A DNA stretch of 64,000 bases from positions 62,001 through 126,000 of the forward strand of contig JAEEQG010000148.1 in NCBI GenBank assembly GCA_016285185.1, given 5' to 3'. The stretch comes from Spirochaetota bacterium. Its GTDB lineage: Bacteria; Spirochaetota; Spirochaetia; Treponematales; Treponemataceae. A program made the position numbers and the translations under genes. The notes below the pieces were generated by a model. It saw nothing but the letters and a program-made list of their open reading frames with translations. It was not told the DNA's origin and did no database searches. Below, piece after piece: positions 17,572 through 26,253 of the stretch (positions are counted from its first letter, which is position 1; each line of letters starts with the position of its first letter).

Positions 17572-18921
17572 TTAAATAATCTGTTCAAGTTTTTCTCCTG
17601 TATATAAATCAAACGGTCTTGTTTCTGCAAAAGTTTCTGCGGAAGATGTAAATCCGCCTGTTGAACAAATTATGCACTTTGAAAAATTGTTTTTATGCAT
17701 ATATTCTACATAACGTCGCAAAAGTTTTTCTTCAACCGGTCCGTTTTCTCTAAAAAAGCAAACCAGATACTGTTGGGTTCTTGCACCTACCCAGTTTTCG
17801 CTGCCGCTGAGAACTGCCCTCAGAAGGCAACCTGGTGTTTCGGGTAATACTTCTTTGGCATCCAAATTGAATGCTTTTTTTGCAATATTTTTGCAAAGCA
17901 TAGAAAATTCCTGCGGTGAGCTGGTAAGATAATCTTTCATAGAGTCGTTTGTCTGAAAATCCTTGTATTGCTGTAGTTTTGAACCTACATCCTTGAAATT
18001 TCTCTTGGTAGCTTGTATTTTTTTCCACTGTTCAATAGCTTCGTCAAAACGATGCAACTGCTCATAGCATTGCGCAAGAAAATAACGTGCATATATAGTT
18101 TCAGGTGAAGAAAGACTACCCGGAGTTTTTATTGCCCGTTCAAATTCAATGAGTGCTTTATCATATGAACTTACGGCCATATAGCATGTGCCTCTTTCAA
18201 TAAGTGTCCTCTGTTTATATTCAGGGTCACGAAGAGCTTTTTCAAAAACCTGTACTGCAGATGAATAGTTTTTTTGTTCTTTAAGAATTTTACCCAGATA
18301 GTAGTAGGAAGAATTAATTTCGGGTTTAATCGATATTGCAAGGTCAATTTCGCGTTTTGCTTCTGCGAGCTGTTTATTACGTAAATAAATTAGAGACAAT
18401 GCTGCATGTGCTTTTGCATGTTTTGGTGCTATTTTAATTGCCTTTTGAAAATAATTGAATGCCTGGTCTGTTTTTCCGGAATTATCGAACAGTGTGCCGA
18501 CTTTGTAATAGTTGTCAGGATTGTCCGGTTCTATTTTGGTTAAAAGTATGTACTCTTTCAGAGCTTCATCATTTTGGTTGAATTTTGTATAAAGAGTGGC
18601 AATCTCTTTTCGAAAATTGGTTTCAGAAAGTGTTTTTCCATAGATAGCAGTTCTGTCTACTATTTTATATTCTGAAAGTGCAAGACTGTGTTGTTCATTT
18701 TCTAAATAGGCTTTTCCAAGATAGTAATGTGCCAGATAATCATTGTCATTCGTTTCTGTAAGTTTTTTCCCCATTTTTATTGCGGCAGTTACTTTTCCCT
18801 GCTTGATTAGCCGTTGTATTTCTTCAGCACGTTGAGGTTTTGCAATTGTTTTAAGTATAACAATTAATAATCCTACTGCAAGTAAACCGATAACAAGAAT
18901 CGCAATTGTTGTAATACTCAA
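17572..18921 (-). CDS. Membrane-anchored TPR protein with a degenerate Mrr-like C-terminal domain
   Basis: 449 residues. One N-terminal membrane helix (about 5-25) is followed by about seven TPR units (about 30-325). The last 110 residues (about 340-449) resemble the Mrr/restriction-endonuclease-like fold: LRAVLSGSENWVGA, then KCIICSTGGFTSSAETFAE and LYTGEKLEQII, matching the closing part of Mrr domains. The catalytic D...QxK residues are not recognisable (LVCFFRENG stands where QxK is expected), so nuclease activity is doubtful. Start is TTG, with GGGGG a few bases upstream. Role unknown; it may be a membrane scaffold. Confidence 0.7.
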   Translation of the reverse strand: MSITTIAILVIGLLAVGLLIVILKTIAKPQRAEEIQRLIKQGKVTAAIKMGKKLTETNDNDYLAHYYLGKAYLENEQHSLALSEYKIVDRTAIYGKTLSETNFRKEIATLYTKFNQNDEALKEYILLTKIEPDNPDNYYKVGTLFDNSGKTDQAFNYFQKAIKIAPKHAKAHAALSLIYLRNKQLAEAKREIDLAISIKPEINSSYYYLGKILKEQKNYSSAVQVFEKALRDPEYKQRTLIERGTCYMAVSSYDKALIEFERAIKTPGSLSSPETIYARYFLAQCYEQLHRFDEAIEQWKKIQATKRNFKDVGSKLQQYKDFQTNDSMKDYLTSSPQEFSMLCKNIAKKAFNLDAKEVLPETPGCLLRAVLSGSENWVGARTQQYLVCFFRENGPVEEKLLRRYVEYMHKNNFSKCIICSTGGFTSSAETFAETRPFDLYTGEKLEQII

Positions 18922-19029
18922 GAAGAAGCCCCCGATATTAAATTAATGTTCTTTTGTAACTTAATTGAACAACCAGCCTTTTTATAATATAGTTGAAGTA
19001 TATAATACTTTTTGACAACAGGAGGTTTT

Positions 19030-19584
19030 ATGAAAAAGAACATAAAAATTACTCTCTTACTCATTATATACGGTATTTGTGTATTATTTCAATCTTTTTC
19101 AAGCGATTTGTATGATACTGCTGTTTCTGTTTTTCAAGAAAACCGGCCGGCCGAAGCTCAGATACTTTTGGAAAAATTGATTGCGGAAGAAGGTGATGAT
19201 CCTGCTGTTTATAATTATTTAGGCATAACATATTATCAACAGGGAAAGGTTAAAGAAGCACTTGATGCTTTTGTAAAAGGCGCAGAAATACCATTTTCAA
19301 ATAAATCTTTATTATATTTTAATGCTGGAAATGCTGCGTACACTCTTAAAGATTATAAAATGGCAGAAAAATACTTTTCCATGTCAATAGATTTTGATGA
19401 TACTTATTCAGCTGCATTCTTAAATCGTGCAAATACCAGAATAAATCTTAGTAAGCTTAAAGAAGCTCTTTCTGATTACAAAAAATATCTTGAACTTGAA
19501 CCGGATTCCAAGCAGAAAGATGTAATTGAGAATCTGTTAATTGCAATTTCAGAAAAACTCTCAATCTCCGAAGCAACGGAATAA
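19030..19584 (+). CDS. Secreted TPR protein
   Basis: 184 residues from the ATG at 19030, chosen because GGAGGT (19021-19026) fits it; the in-frame codon at 19012 lies before that site. A signal peptide covers about residues 1-25 (ITLLLIIYGICVLFQSFS). Three TPR units follow (PAVYNYLGITYYQQGKVKEA, LLYFNAGNAAYTLKDYKMA, AAFLNRANTRINLSKLKEA). It is probably periplasmic. It is first in a run of three envelope genes (to 21215). Function unknown. Confidence 0.8.
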   Translation: MKKNIKITLLLIIYGICVLFQSFSSDLYDTAVSVFQENRPAEAQILLEKLIAEEGDDPAVYNYLGITYYQQGKVKEALDAFVKGAEIPFSNKSLLYFNAGNAAYTLKDYKMAEKYFSMSIDFDDTYSAAFLNRANTRINLSKLKEALSDYKKYLELEPDSKQKDVIENLLIAISEKLSISEATE

Positions 19585-19657
19585 TTTGCAAGAATATGGA
19601 GAAATCTGTGGAACAAAAAAGCAGTATCATAAATAAAAAATACAGGTGGTTCAAGTT

Positions 19658-20272
19658 TTGAAAAAAGTTCTGATTTTTATTGTTGTTGCAGGAATTGTTG
19701 CAGGAGGAATATACTTTTACCCGTCGCTGTTGGATTATCAGAAAGCAAAGATAGAATCATTACAAACAGAAATTTCTGTACTTAAAGAGGAAATAATTCC
19801 TATCCGTTTTAAAATCACAGAAAAAACAGACGCTACAGTTAGTGTTGATATTCGTTTTTACAATGCCGGCGGTAAAGAAGTTGCAGCACGTAATCTGAAT
19901 ATGAACGGAACAGAGCTGACTTTTGATTTTAGAGTCGTTAAACTTAAAAACAACAAAAATTCTGATACCTATTTGTTTTTCCCCGAAAAAGTATTTACCG
20001 ACCGAATTCCGCCGACAGACGGCAGGATTATATCAGGAGAGTATAACAACAATAATTTCCCTGCTATTTATGAAGACGGGGGGCTTTCCGATAACGACAG
20101 AAGTGTTGTAAGCGACCTGTACAATGTAATACTCAATAATGAACCTGTAATAATTGAACATTTTGGCAGTGCCGTACATGATTTAAAGACTATAAATGAA
20201 CTTAAAACTGGTTTTGTTTACAAAATTGCATGCCATCAATCATCCGGCGGTGTAGAGATAGAGCGCGATTAA
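19658..20272 (+). CDS. Membrane-anchored protein, paralogue of the 20292 gene product
   Basis: 204 residues from TTG at 19658. AGGTGG (19644-19649) is the ribosome-binding site, and the in-frame GTG at 19646 lies inside it. One N-terminal helix (about 3-19) is followed by a coiled stretch and a beta-rich domain (residues about 45-155). The domain shares its pattern with the next gene: G-x-E-V-x-x-x-N-L-x-x-N-G-x-E, then F-P-E-x-V-F-T-D-x-I-P, then N-F-P-A-I-Y. No known family recognised. Confidence 0.7.
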   Translation: MKKVLIFIVVAGIVAGGIYFYPSLLDYQKAKIESLQTEISVLKEEIIPIRFKITEKTDATVSVDIRFYNAGGKEVAARNLNMNGTELTFDFRVVKLKNNKNSDTYLFFPEKVFTDRIPPTDGRIISGEYNNNNFPAIYEDGGLSDNDRSVVSDLYNVILNNEPVIIEHFGSAVHDLKTINELKTGFVYKIACHQSSGGVEIERD

Positions 20273-20291
20273 TTTTTTTAGGATCAAAACA

Positions 20292-21215
20292 ATGCAATCT
20301 TTATTTAAAACTATAACTCTTCAAAAATATATTAAACCTCTTTCAGAATTATTAAAAGATATCCTTCAGTTTTGCAGCGATTTTCTTATACCTGTAATTA
20401 TAGTGCTAGTTGTATACTTTTTGGGATATGCTATATTTTATACACTAAAAGAAAATAAAAAGAACAAGAATGAACTGCTTGCAGAGAATAGAAATACTTT
20501 TTTGGTTTTTCTTATAGGGATTGGCAAAGCTCTTATAAAGTTTTTTACTTGTTTACCCAAAATTTTTGTTACTGTAGTTCTTTTATTTGGTCTTAATCTT
20601 ATTTTGTCAATTACCGACGAAGTAAACGAGTTTATAAATAATGAGAAAAAAATAAACGAACTTTCAGCTGTTGTAAAAAACCTTTCACGTAGTGATACTA
20701 TTGCAAGTTTTACAGTAAATGAAAAACGTGTATTCAAGAATCAAAAGAAAGAATTAATTGTTACTTTTAAAATATTGTCTCCTGATGGGGATGTAGTATC
20801 AAGCCAAAATCTGACTATAAACGGTGAAGAAATTTGGGTTGATTTTGTGAATTTGAATTTTGAATATTCCATGATAGAGAGTGGAAAAACAACTAATATC
20901 GCATATCCTTACAGGGTTTATTCAGAAAATCTGGCTTCTTCAGATGCAATACCCCTGACCTGTGTTTTCAATGAGAAAAATATTCCGGTATTGTACCTGC
21001 TAAAAGATTCAGATATTTATGGAATTTCACCGGACGATTATTTTAAAAGACTTCAGGAGCTTTTTAAGATAGTACAAAATCCTGATGCTTGCAAAGAAAT
21101 GGGTATAAGAAGTTTTCAAGGAAATGCACTGCATGTAAAACCTGAAAAAAATGACACATATACCATTAGAGTTGAAGGTAATGGCGGCTTAAGTCTTCAC
21201 AAAGAGCTTTTTTAA
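20292..21215 (+). CDS. Membrane protein, paralogue of the 19658 gene product
   Basis: 307 residues. Two membrane helices (about 30-53 and 82-106) are followed by the same beta-rich domain as the preceding gene at about 140-250 (DGDVVSSQNLTINGEEIWVDF, YPYRVYSENLASSDAIPLTC, NIPVLYLL). The shared block suggests tandem duplication followed by addition of a membrane region. It is 19 bases downstream of its paralogue, and AGGAT lies before the ATG. Function unknown. Confidence 0.7.
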   Translation: MQSLFKTITLQKYIKPLSELLKDILQFCSDFLIPVIIVLVVYFLGYAIFYTLKENKKNKNELLAENRNTFLVFLIGIGKALIKFFTCLPKIFVTVVLLFGLNLILSITDEVNEFINNEKKINELSAVVKNLSRSDTIASFTVNEKRVFKNQKKELIVTFKILSPDGDVVSSQNLTINGEEIWVDFVNLNFEYSMIESGKTTNIAYPYRVYSENLASSDAIPLTCVFNEKNIPVLYLLKDSDIYGISPDDYFKRLQELFKIVQNPDACKEMGIRSFQGNALHVKPEKNDTYTIRVEGNGGLSLHKELF

Positions 21216-21220
21216 ACAGA

Positions 21221-21823
21221 TTAATTCTTTTCAAGTACTAAAAGCCAGTTATCAGAATGATTCTCAAAAACGTAAAATATTAAATCTTCTTTTTCAAGTG
21301 GCTGAACTGCTTTTACCACATTTTTTGAAGAATACCTGATTTCTTCAACCTGACTGTTCTGTCTTGCCGGAATAAAAACATAGTTGAAATAATCTTTAAG
21401 ATTCCGTATTTTAATGCCTTTTACCGGAAGTCTTGTTGCAACATTCGCAAGGTTTACAGGATCACTCCAGTATTCTTTGGATTCAGGTGTGAGATAATCG
21501 AGCCAGCTTTGGTAATCTTTGTTTTTGATTATCTTGTTAAGTTCGGAGATTACTTGAAGGATATCTTTTTTTGTCTGTTTGAATTCATCAAAAGTAACAG
21601 TTACACCTTTAAGTTCTTCAATTGATCTTTCATATTCAGATTTAGAGAACCTGTTATTTTCTATCTGCTTTTCCAGGTTTTCTTGTTTTTCAGGTTTTTC
21701 TGATATTGTTATTTGTTCTTCTGAAGTGTTTTTTACATCAGGAGTTGCCTCTGTATTTTTTGTTGATGTACAGGAAAGAAAAAAGAATACGGTTGTGATA
21801 ACGAGTATAAGGGCTTTTTTCAT
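21221..21823 (-). CDS. Putative lipoprotein
   Basis: 200 residues. The signal peptide MKKALILVITTVFFFLSC ends in a lipobox with Cys18. A short acidic low-complexity stretch (about 20-60) is followed by a mixed domain with SWLDYLTPESKEYWSDP. This resembles the treponemal lipoproteins with a conserved W-L-x-x-L-x-x-x-Y region, but I cannot name the family with confidence. It converges on the 20292 gene, separated by 5 bases. Confidence 0.7.
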   Translation of the reverse strand: MKKALILVITTVFFFLSCTSTKNTEATPDVKNTSEEQITISEKPEKQENLEKQIENNRFSKSEYERSIEELKGVTVTFDEFKQTKKDILQVISELNKIIKNKDYQSWLDYLTPESKEYWSDPVNLANVATRLPVKGIKIRNLKDYFNYVFIPARQNSQVEEIRYSSKNVVKAVQPLEKEDLIFYVFENHSDNWLLVLEKN

Positions 21824-21960
21824 ATTAAACTCCTTAAAAAATATTCTGAATAATAATAACTGTTGGACAAGTTAAAGTCAAATACAATTTCCCATTTTTT
21901 TATAATTTTGTTATATAAATACAATTGAGTAAATGCAAGTTTTTTTATAGTATATAAAAT

Positions 21961-22446
21961 ATGGTAACAGCAGTATTTCCGGGATCATTTGATCCGCCCA
22001 CATATGGACATCTGAATGTAATCGAAAGAGCAAAAAACATGTTTGATCAGATCCATGTTGTAATTGCAGTAAATAATTCCAAAAATTATTTATTTTCCGA
22101 AAACGAACGTCTTGAGATGTTCAAACAGCTTATTAAAGACTGGAAAAATGTTTCTGTACATCTATGTGATACACTGATTGTAGATTATGCAAAAAAAAAT
22201 AATGCTTCTGTTCTTGTGCGCGGTGTTAGAAATATGAATGATTTTTCATATGAATTTGACTTGTCAATAATGAATAAAAGTTTATGTCCTGATATAGAAA
22301 CTATCTTTATTCCGACAGAACCAAAGTACTTTGTTCTAAAATCAAGTGCTATAAAGGAACTAGCTTCCTTTGGAGGTGATACTTCATCTATGGTACCTCC
22401 AATTGTGGAAGAAGCCCTAAGAAAGAAATTCTTCGTGACAAAATAA
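21961..22446 (+). CDS. coaD: Phosphopantetheine adenylyltransferase
   Basis: 161 residues, normal length. It transfers AMP to 4'-phosphopantetheine in coenzyme A synthesis. The nucleotidyltransferase motif is [16 protein letters not shown] (T/H-x-G-H type), and the later ISS-like motif is KSSAIKELA. The window also encodes CoaX at 25180, another CoA enzyme, and acyl carrier protein at 22777, whose arm comes from CoA. No Shine-Dalgarno sequence is seen. TTGAGT (21925-21930) and TATAGT (21946-21951) upstream, with a short 15-base spacer, would start transcription about 3 bases before the ATG. Confidence 0.95.
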   Translation: MVTAVFPGSFDPPTYGHLNVIERAKNMFDQIHVVIAVNNSKNYLFSENERLEMFKQLIKDWKNVSVHLCDTLIVDYAKKNNASVLVRGVRNMNDFSYEFDLSIMNKSLCPDIETIFIPTEPKYFVLKSSAIKELASFGGDTSSMVPPIVEEALRKKFFVTK

Positions 22447-22466
22447 CATTTTTTGTAATTTTTAAC

Positions 22467-22494
22467 TTGACAAAAAAAAATATTTTGTTATAAT
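22467..22494 (+). promoter_or_regulatory. Strong promoter for rpmF-acpP
   Basis: Consensus TTGACA (22467-22472), a 16-base spacer and consensus TATAAT (22489-22494). The leader of about 70 bases ends in a GAGG ribosome-binding site before rpmF. Confidence 0.75.
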
Positions 22495-22573
22495 TGGTAT
22501 TGCATTGACAGGGTAAGGGATTTGTTGTATGTTAACTTGGTCAAAATATCAAATTATATAGAAGAGGTTATAT

Positions 22574-22759
22574 ATGGCAGTACCTAGAGCGAAAACATCT
22601 AAAGCTCGTACTAAAAGAAGACAGGGAATTAATATGCGTTTAGCAACTCCTAATCTTGTTGCCTGCGGTAATTGCGGCAATTTAGTTATGCAGCACCGTG
22701 TTTGTCCTAAATGTGGATTTTACCACGGAAGACAAGTAATCGCACCTGAGAGCAATTAG
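22574..22759 (+). CDS. rpmF: 50S ribosomal protein L32
   Basis: 61 residues beginning MAVPRAKTSKARTKRRQG, the typical L32 start. The zinc ribbon is C-G-N-C then C-P-K-C, so this is the zinc-binding form of L32. The ribosome-binding site is GAGG at 22564-22567. It is followed after 17 bases by acpP, the usual rpmF-fatty-acid linkage, although plsX and fabH are absent here. Confidence 0.96.
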   Translation: MAVPRAKTSKARTKRRQGINMRLATPNLVACGNCGNLVMQHRVCPKCGFYHGRQVIAPESN

Positions 22760-22776
22760 TTTTACAGGAGATTATT

Positions 22777-23016
22777 ATGGATGAATTGTTTGAAAAAATG
22801 AAAAAGCTTATTGCAGACAAATTGGAAGTAAGCGAAGACAAAATTACTCCGGAAGCTTCTTTTCGTCAGGATTTAGGAGCAGATAGTCTGGACACTTACG
22901 AACTTGTTTATGCAATTGAAGAAGAACTTGGAGTAAGTGTTCCTGATGAAAAAGCAGCTGAATTTGAAACTGTAGGGAATGCTTACGATTTCATAAAAGC
23001 AGAACTTTCAAAATAA
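22777..23016 (+). CDS. acpP: Acyl carrier protein
   Basis: 79 residues, acidic. The DSL motif GADSLD carries the phosphopantetheine site at Ser37. It carries acyl chains in fatty-acid synthesis. AGGAG precedes the ATG. It is co-transcribed with rpmF and ended by the terminator at 23038. rnc follows, as in many bacteria. Confidence 0.97.
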   Translation: MDELFEKMKKLIADKLEVSEDKITPEASFRQDLGADSLDTYELVYAIEEELGVSVPDEKAAEFETVGNAYDFIKAELSK

Positions 23017-23037
23017 GTAATTCAATTCTATGTTTTA

Positions 23038-23071
23038 GGGGATAGCTTTATAGCTGTCCCCGAATTTTTTT
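23038..23071 (+). terminator. Terminator after acpP
   Basis: Stem GGGGA-T-AGCT, loop TTAT, AGCT-G-TCCCC, followed by GAA and seven T. It would separate rpmF-acpP from rnc, although rnc begins only 18 bases later, so some read-through is probable. Confidence 0.75.
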
Positions 23072-23088
23072 AAACTAAAAGGTTTATT

Positions 23089-23826
23089 TTGTTTTTAAAA
23101 AAAGATTATTCAAAAAGCAGGAAAGAACTTTTGTCATCATTTCAGAAGACTGCAGAAATTCGTTTCAAAAAAACAGATTTATTGGAGTTGGCATTTCATC
23201 ATCGTTCATACTCAAATGAGCATAACAGCAATTCCAAAGCTTATGCAAACAATGAAAGATTGGAGTTTTTAGGAGATGCCGTTCTGGGAATGGTAACTGC
23301 CTCATATCTGTATGAATCTATGGCAGAAAAGAAAGAAGGGGATCTAGCAAAAATAAAAGCAGTTGTAGTTTCAGAGCCTGTATTATCCGAGATTGCGCTC
23401 AAATTGCATATTGATGAATGTCTTGTACTAGGTAAGGGAGAGGAATTATCTGGTGGTCGAGAAAAAAAAGCGATACTTGCAGATGCAATGGAAGCTGTTA
23501 TTGGGGCTCTTTACTTGGATTCGGGGTACAAGGTTGCAGAAAAATTTGTTCTAAGTATCATTGTCCCTGAAATAGAAAATGTACTGAATAACAAAAGCAT
23601 TCGAGACTATAAAACTCTTTTGCAGGAATATTTTCAAAAAAAATATAAGCAATGTCCCGTTTATACACTTGAGAAAAAATCTGGACCTGAACATGATAAA
23701 ACTTTCTGGGTTTCAGTCAATCTGAACAACAATATTTTCGGTCCTGCTAAAGGGAAAAACAAAAAAGAAGCGGAACAGGCAGTTGCAAAGCTGGCATGGG
23801 AACAAATAAACGAACAAGAAAAATGA
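23089..23826 (+). CDS. rnc: Ribonuclease III
   Basis: 245 residues. Double-stranded RNA endonuclease that processes rRNA precursors. The signature NERLEFLGDAVLG is at about 61-73; catalytic acids include those in this motif and in LADAMEAVIGALYLD. A double-stranded RNA-binding domain covers about 165-240 (DYKTLLQEYFQKK ... AEQAVAKLAWE). Translation starts at TTG, with AAAGG six bases upstream. The gene sits just after the acpP terminator with no clear promoter of its own. Confidence 0.95.
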   Translation: MFLKKDYSKSRKELLSSFQKTAEIRFKKTDLLELAFHHRSYSNEHNSNSKAYANNERLEFLGDAVLGMVTASYLYESMAEKKEGDLAKIKAVVVSEPVLSEIALKLHIDECLVLGKGEELSGGREKKAILADAMEAVIGALYLDSGYKVAEKFVLSIIVPEIENVLNNKSIRDYKTLLQEYFQKKYKQCPVYTLEKKSGPEHDKTFWVSVNLNNNIFGPAKGKNKKEAEQAVAKLAWEQINEQEK

Positions 23827-23831
23827 AACCA

Positions 23832-25133
23832 TCAATTTATTATTTTTTCAACAGCTTCTTGAATTGTTAAGTTTTCGGTTTGTTCTCTAGTTTTAAGATT
23901 TTTAAGAGTTAAACTATTCTTTTCAAAATCTTCCTGCTTTATTAGAATCCCATATTGGATTCCCTTTTTTTCAGCATAAGTGTATTGCTGTGCAATCTTT
24001 TTGCAATCAGGGAATACTTCGCAATCAACACCCGCTTTTCTGAGCTTATCGGCTGTTTTCAAATAATACGGCATAAGTGCATTGTCCAGACAGAAAATGA
24101 TTGTATCAACAAAGCTTTTCTTTTCATTTGTAATTCCAAGCTCTTCAAGTCCTGCTATAAGCCTGTCCAATCCGATTGAAGAACCAACTCCGGGGATTTT
24201 GTCTTTCATATACAATCCCGCAAGGTTATCATAGCGTCCGCCTGAACAAACAGAACCTATTGACGGAAGATCATTAAGGAAAGTTTCGTAAACAACACCT
24301 GTATAATAATCCAAGCCTCTTGTTATGGATGGATCCAGTACAAATGCTTCTTCAGTACCAGTTTCATGCATAAAGCGGTGAATTTCACGAATTCTTTCGG
24401 TGTCTTCAGCTTTGCCACCTGCCATTTCTTCAATAAGGGAAAGGGTAGAGTCAAAAGAATCAGAACCTTTTATGTATTCAAGAATTTTTTTTGCTTTTTG
24501 AGTATCTCCAGCAATCTCAACCAATAATGTCTCAGTTTTTTCTTCACCGATTTTTGCAAGTTTATCAACTGTTCGAAGAATTTCTTCGCTTTTTTCCTTA
24601 AGACCGATTTTTGCAAGAAAACGGTTGAATATTCCCCTGTGGTTTATTTTAATTGTAACACCGTTTACACCGATAGCTTCGAGAGCTGTCTTCATTAGAA
24701 GTAGAATTTCAAAATCACTTGCAGCACTATCTGAGCCAACAGAATCAAAATCGCACTGGACAAATTCTCTGTATCTTCCTGCTTGAGGTTTTTCTCCACG
24801 CCATACTTTAGCAATATGATAACGTTTGAACGGAAATGCAAGCTCATCTTTGTGTTCTGCAACAAAACGTGCGAAAGGCACTGTTAGATCAAAACGAAGA
24901 GCAACATCACGGCCCCCATTGTCAGTAAAACGAAAAATTTGTTTTTCTGTTTCTCCTTCACTTTTTCGCAAAAGAATATCTGTATATTCCAAAACAGGCG
25001 TATCAATCGGGACAAAGCCAAACGAACGGAAAATTTTTGTAAGCTTTTCAATTAAAAGAGCACGCTGTATTTCAGCTTCCGGCAAAAAATCACGGAAGCC
25101 TTTTAGTACTTTAGGTTGAATAAGATTATCCAT
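23832..25133 (-). CDS. hisS: Histidyl-tRNA synthetase
   Basis: 433 residues, class II synthetase. Motif 1 lies around residues 45-75, motif 2 is KVWRGEKPQAGRYREFVQCD at about 107-126, histidine-specific segments are RGLDYYTG and SGGRYDNLAG, and the motif 3 segment is GSSIGLDRL. The anticodon-binding domain is at the C-terminus. It converges on rnc with a 5-base gap. It is divergent from coaX, and no good ribosome-binding site is seen before the ATG. Confidence 0.96.
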   Translation of the reverse strand: MDNLIQPKVLKGFRDFLPEAEIQRALLIEKLTKIFRSFGFVPIDTPVLEYTDILLRKSEGETEKQIFRFTDNGGRDVALRFDLTVPFARFVAEHKDELAFPFKRYHIAKVWRGEKPQAGRYREFVQCDFDSVGSDSAASDFEILLLMKTALEAIGVNGVTIKINHRGIFNRFLAKIGLKEKSEEILRTVDKLAKIGEEKTETLLVEIAGDTQKAKKILEYIKGSDSFDSTLSLIEEMAGGKAEDTERIREIHRFMHETGTEEAFVLDPSITRGLDYYTGVVYETFLNDLPSIGSVCSGGRYDNLAGLYMKDKIPGVGSSIGLDRLIAGLEELGITNEKKSFVDTIIFCLDNALMPYYLKTADKLRKAGVDCEVFPDCKKIAQQYTYAEKKGIQYGILIKQEDFEKNSLTLKNLKTREQTENLTIQEAVEKIIN

Positions 25134-25179
25134 AGCGTTATACTAATACAAATATTGTTTAATTGCAATGAGGTTTAAA

Positions 25180-25992
25180 ATGCTTTTTGCAGCCGATATC
25201 GGCAACACGAATGTTGTTATTGCTTTGTTTCATCAAGATGAAATCGTACATGAGTGGAGAATGAGCAGTGATCCCAAAAGAACAGCGGATGAGTATATTT
25301 CAATACTTTTATCTTTGTTCCGTGACGCTGGAGTAAGCTTGTCTGCAATAGATTCAGCAGTGCTAAGTACTGTTGTTCCGCTGCTATTAGGTCCTTTCAT
25401 CCGTGTTATCGAGAGGATAAGCGGCAAAAAACCGATTGTTGTAAATTCGGACATATATCATATTCTCCCGGTAAAAATTCCTGAATCGGCTGTGCATGAA
25501 ATTGGAACGGACCTTGTATGTAACGCTGTTGAGGCTTATTGTAGATATAAAAAAGCCTGTATTGTAGTGGATTTTGGTACAGCCCTAACATTTACTGCTA
25601 TTAATGGAAAAGGTCAGATTGAGGGTGTAGCAATAACACCAGGCCTGGGAACAGCAGTAAATGCTCTTTTTGCAAATACCGCACAGTTACCATCTGTTCC
25701 ATTGGCAACTCCGCCTTCAAGCCTTGGAACAAACACAATACATTCAATTCAAGCCGGTATAGTATTAGGATATAAAGGTCTTGTGGAATCACTTATTCAA
25801 CAGATGAAAAAAGATATGGCTAATAAAACGGGAATTAAAACTTCTGATATAACAGTTATTGCAACAGGTGGTCTGAATAGTGTTTTGAAACCAGTAACTT
25901 CAGTTTTAAAAGAAGTGGATAAACAACTAACGTTAAAAGGCCTAAAACGTATAGCTGATATTGTTCAAAAAAATAATAAAAAAACAATATAG
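25180..25992 (+). CDS. coaX: Type III pantothenate kinase
   Basis: 270 residues from the ATG at 25180; GAGGT (25170-25174) is its ribosome-binding site and overlaps an earlier in-frame ATG at 25168. ASKHA fold: DIGNTN at about 6-11 is the phosphate-binding loop, GTDLVCNAVEAY and VVDFGTALTFTAI follow. It catalyses the first step of CoA synthesis and is not feedback-inhibited by CoA in studied homologues. CoaD is encoded 3 kb upstream. Confidence 0.93.
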   Translation: MLFAADIGNTNVVIALFHQDEIVHEWRMSSDPKRTADEYISILLSLFRDAGVSLSAIDSAVLSTVVPLLLGPFIRVIERISGKKPIVVNSDIYHILPVKIPESAVHEIGTDLVCNAVEAYCRYKKACIVVDFGTALTFTAINGKGQIEGVAITPGLGTAVNALFANTAQLPSVPLATPPSSLGTNTIHSIQAGIVLGYKGLVESLIQQMKKDMANKTGIKTSDITVIATGGLNSVLKPVTSVLKEVDKQLTLKGLKRIADIVQKNNKKTI

Positions 25993-25995
25993 TAC

Positions 25996-26022
25996 TTGAC
26001 TAAATATTTTTTTTACTATAGT
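25996..26022 (+). promoter_or_regulatory. Possible promoter of the tRNA-Thr/tRNA-Tyr unit
   Basis: TTGACT (25996-26001) and TATAGT (26017-26022), with a short 15-base spacer. The predicted start near 26029 is about 12 bases before the tRNA-Thr gene. Confidence 0.45.
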
Positions 26023-26040
26023 TTATTTAACGTTCGTTAT

Positions 26041-26114
26041 GCCAACTTAGCTCAGCTGGCCAGAGCACGTGATTTGTAATCTCGGGGTCTAGGGTTCGAA
26101 TCCCTAAGTTGGCT
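26041..26114 (+). tRNA. tRNA-Thr (anticodon TGT)
   Basis: Acceptor arms GCCAACT and AGTTGGC pair fully, with discriminator T. The D arm is GCTC...GAGC, the anticodon loop is TTTGTAA (anticodon TGT, reading ACA), and the T arm is AGGGTTCGAATCCCT. The anticodon stem CGTGA/TCTCG contains one T-T mismatch. CCA is not encoded. Confidence 0.93.
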
Positions 26115-26122
26115 GGCATTCT

Positions 26123-26204
26123 GGGGAGATTCCCGAGCGGTCAAAGGGGGCAGACTGTAAATCTGTTGGTTCCGCCTTCGAAGGTTCGAATCCTTCTCTC
26201 CCCA
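26123..26204 (+). tRNA. tRNA-Tyr (anticodon GTA)
   Basis: Acceptor arms GGGGAGA and TCTCCCC with discriminator A. The anticodon loop is CTGTAAA (GTA). It has a long variable arm, as expected for class II tRNA-Tyr, and the T arm is AAGGTTCGAATCCTT. CCA is not encoded. It lies 8 bases after tRNA-Thr and is followed directly by a terminator. Confidence 0.95.
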
Positions 26205-26238
26205 AACCTTGTAAGAGTTGCTTACAAGGTTTTTTTTT
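26205..26238 (+). terminator. Terminator after the two tRNA genes
   Basis: Perfect 11-base stem AACCTTGTAAG / CTTACAAGGTT around loop AGTTG, followed by T residues to 26238. It starts at the base after the tRNA-Tyr discriminator. Confidence 0.9.
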
Positions 26239-26253
26239 GCTATTAAAGGTTTT

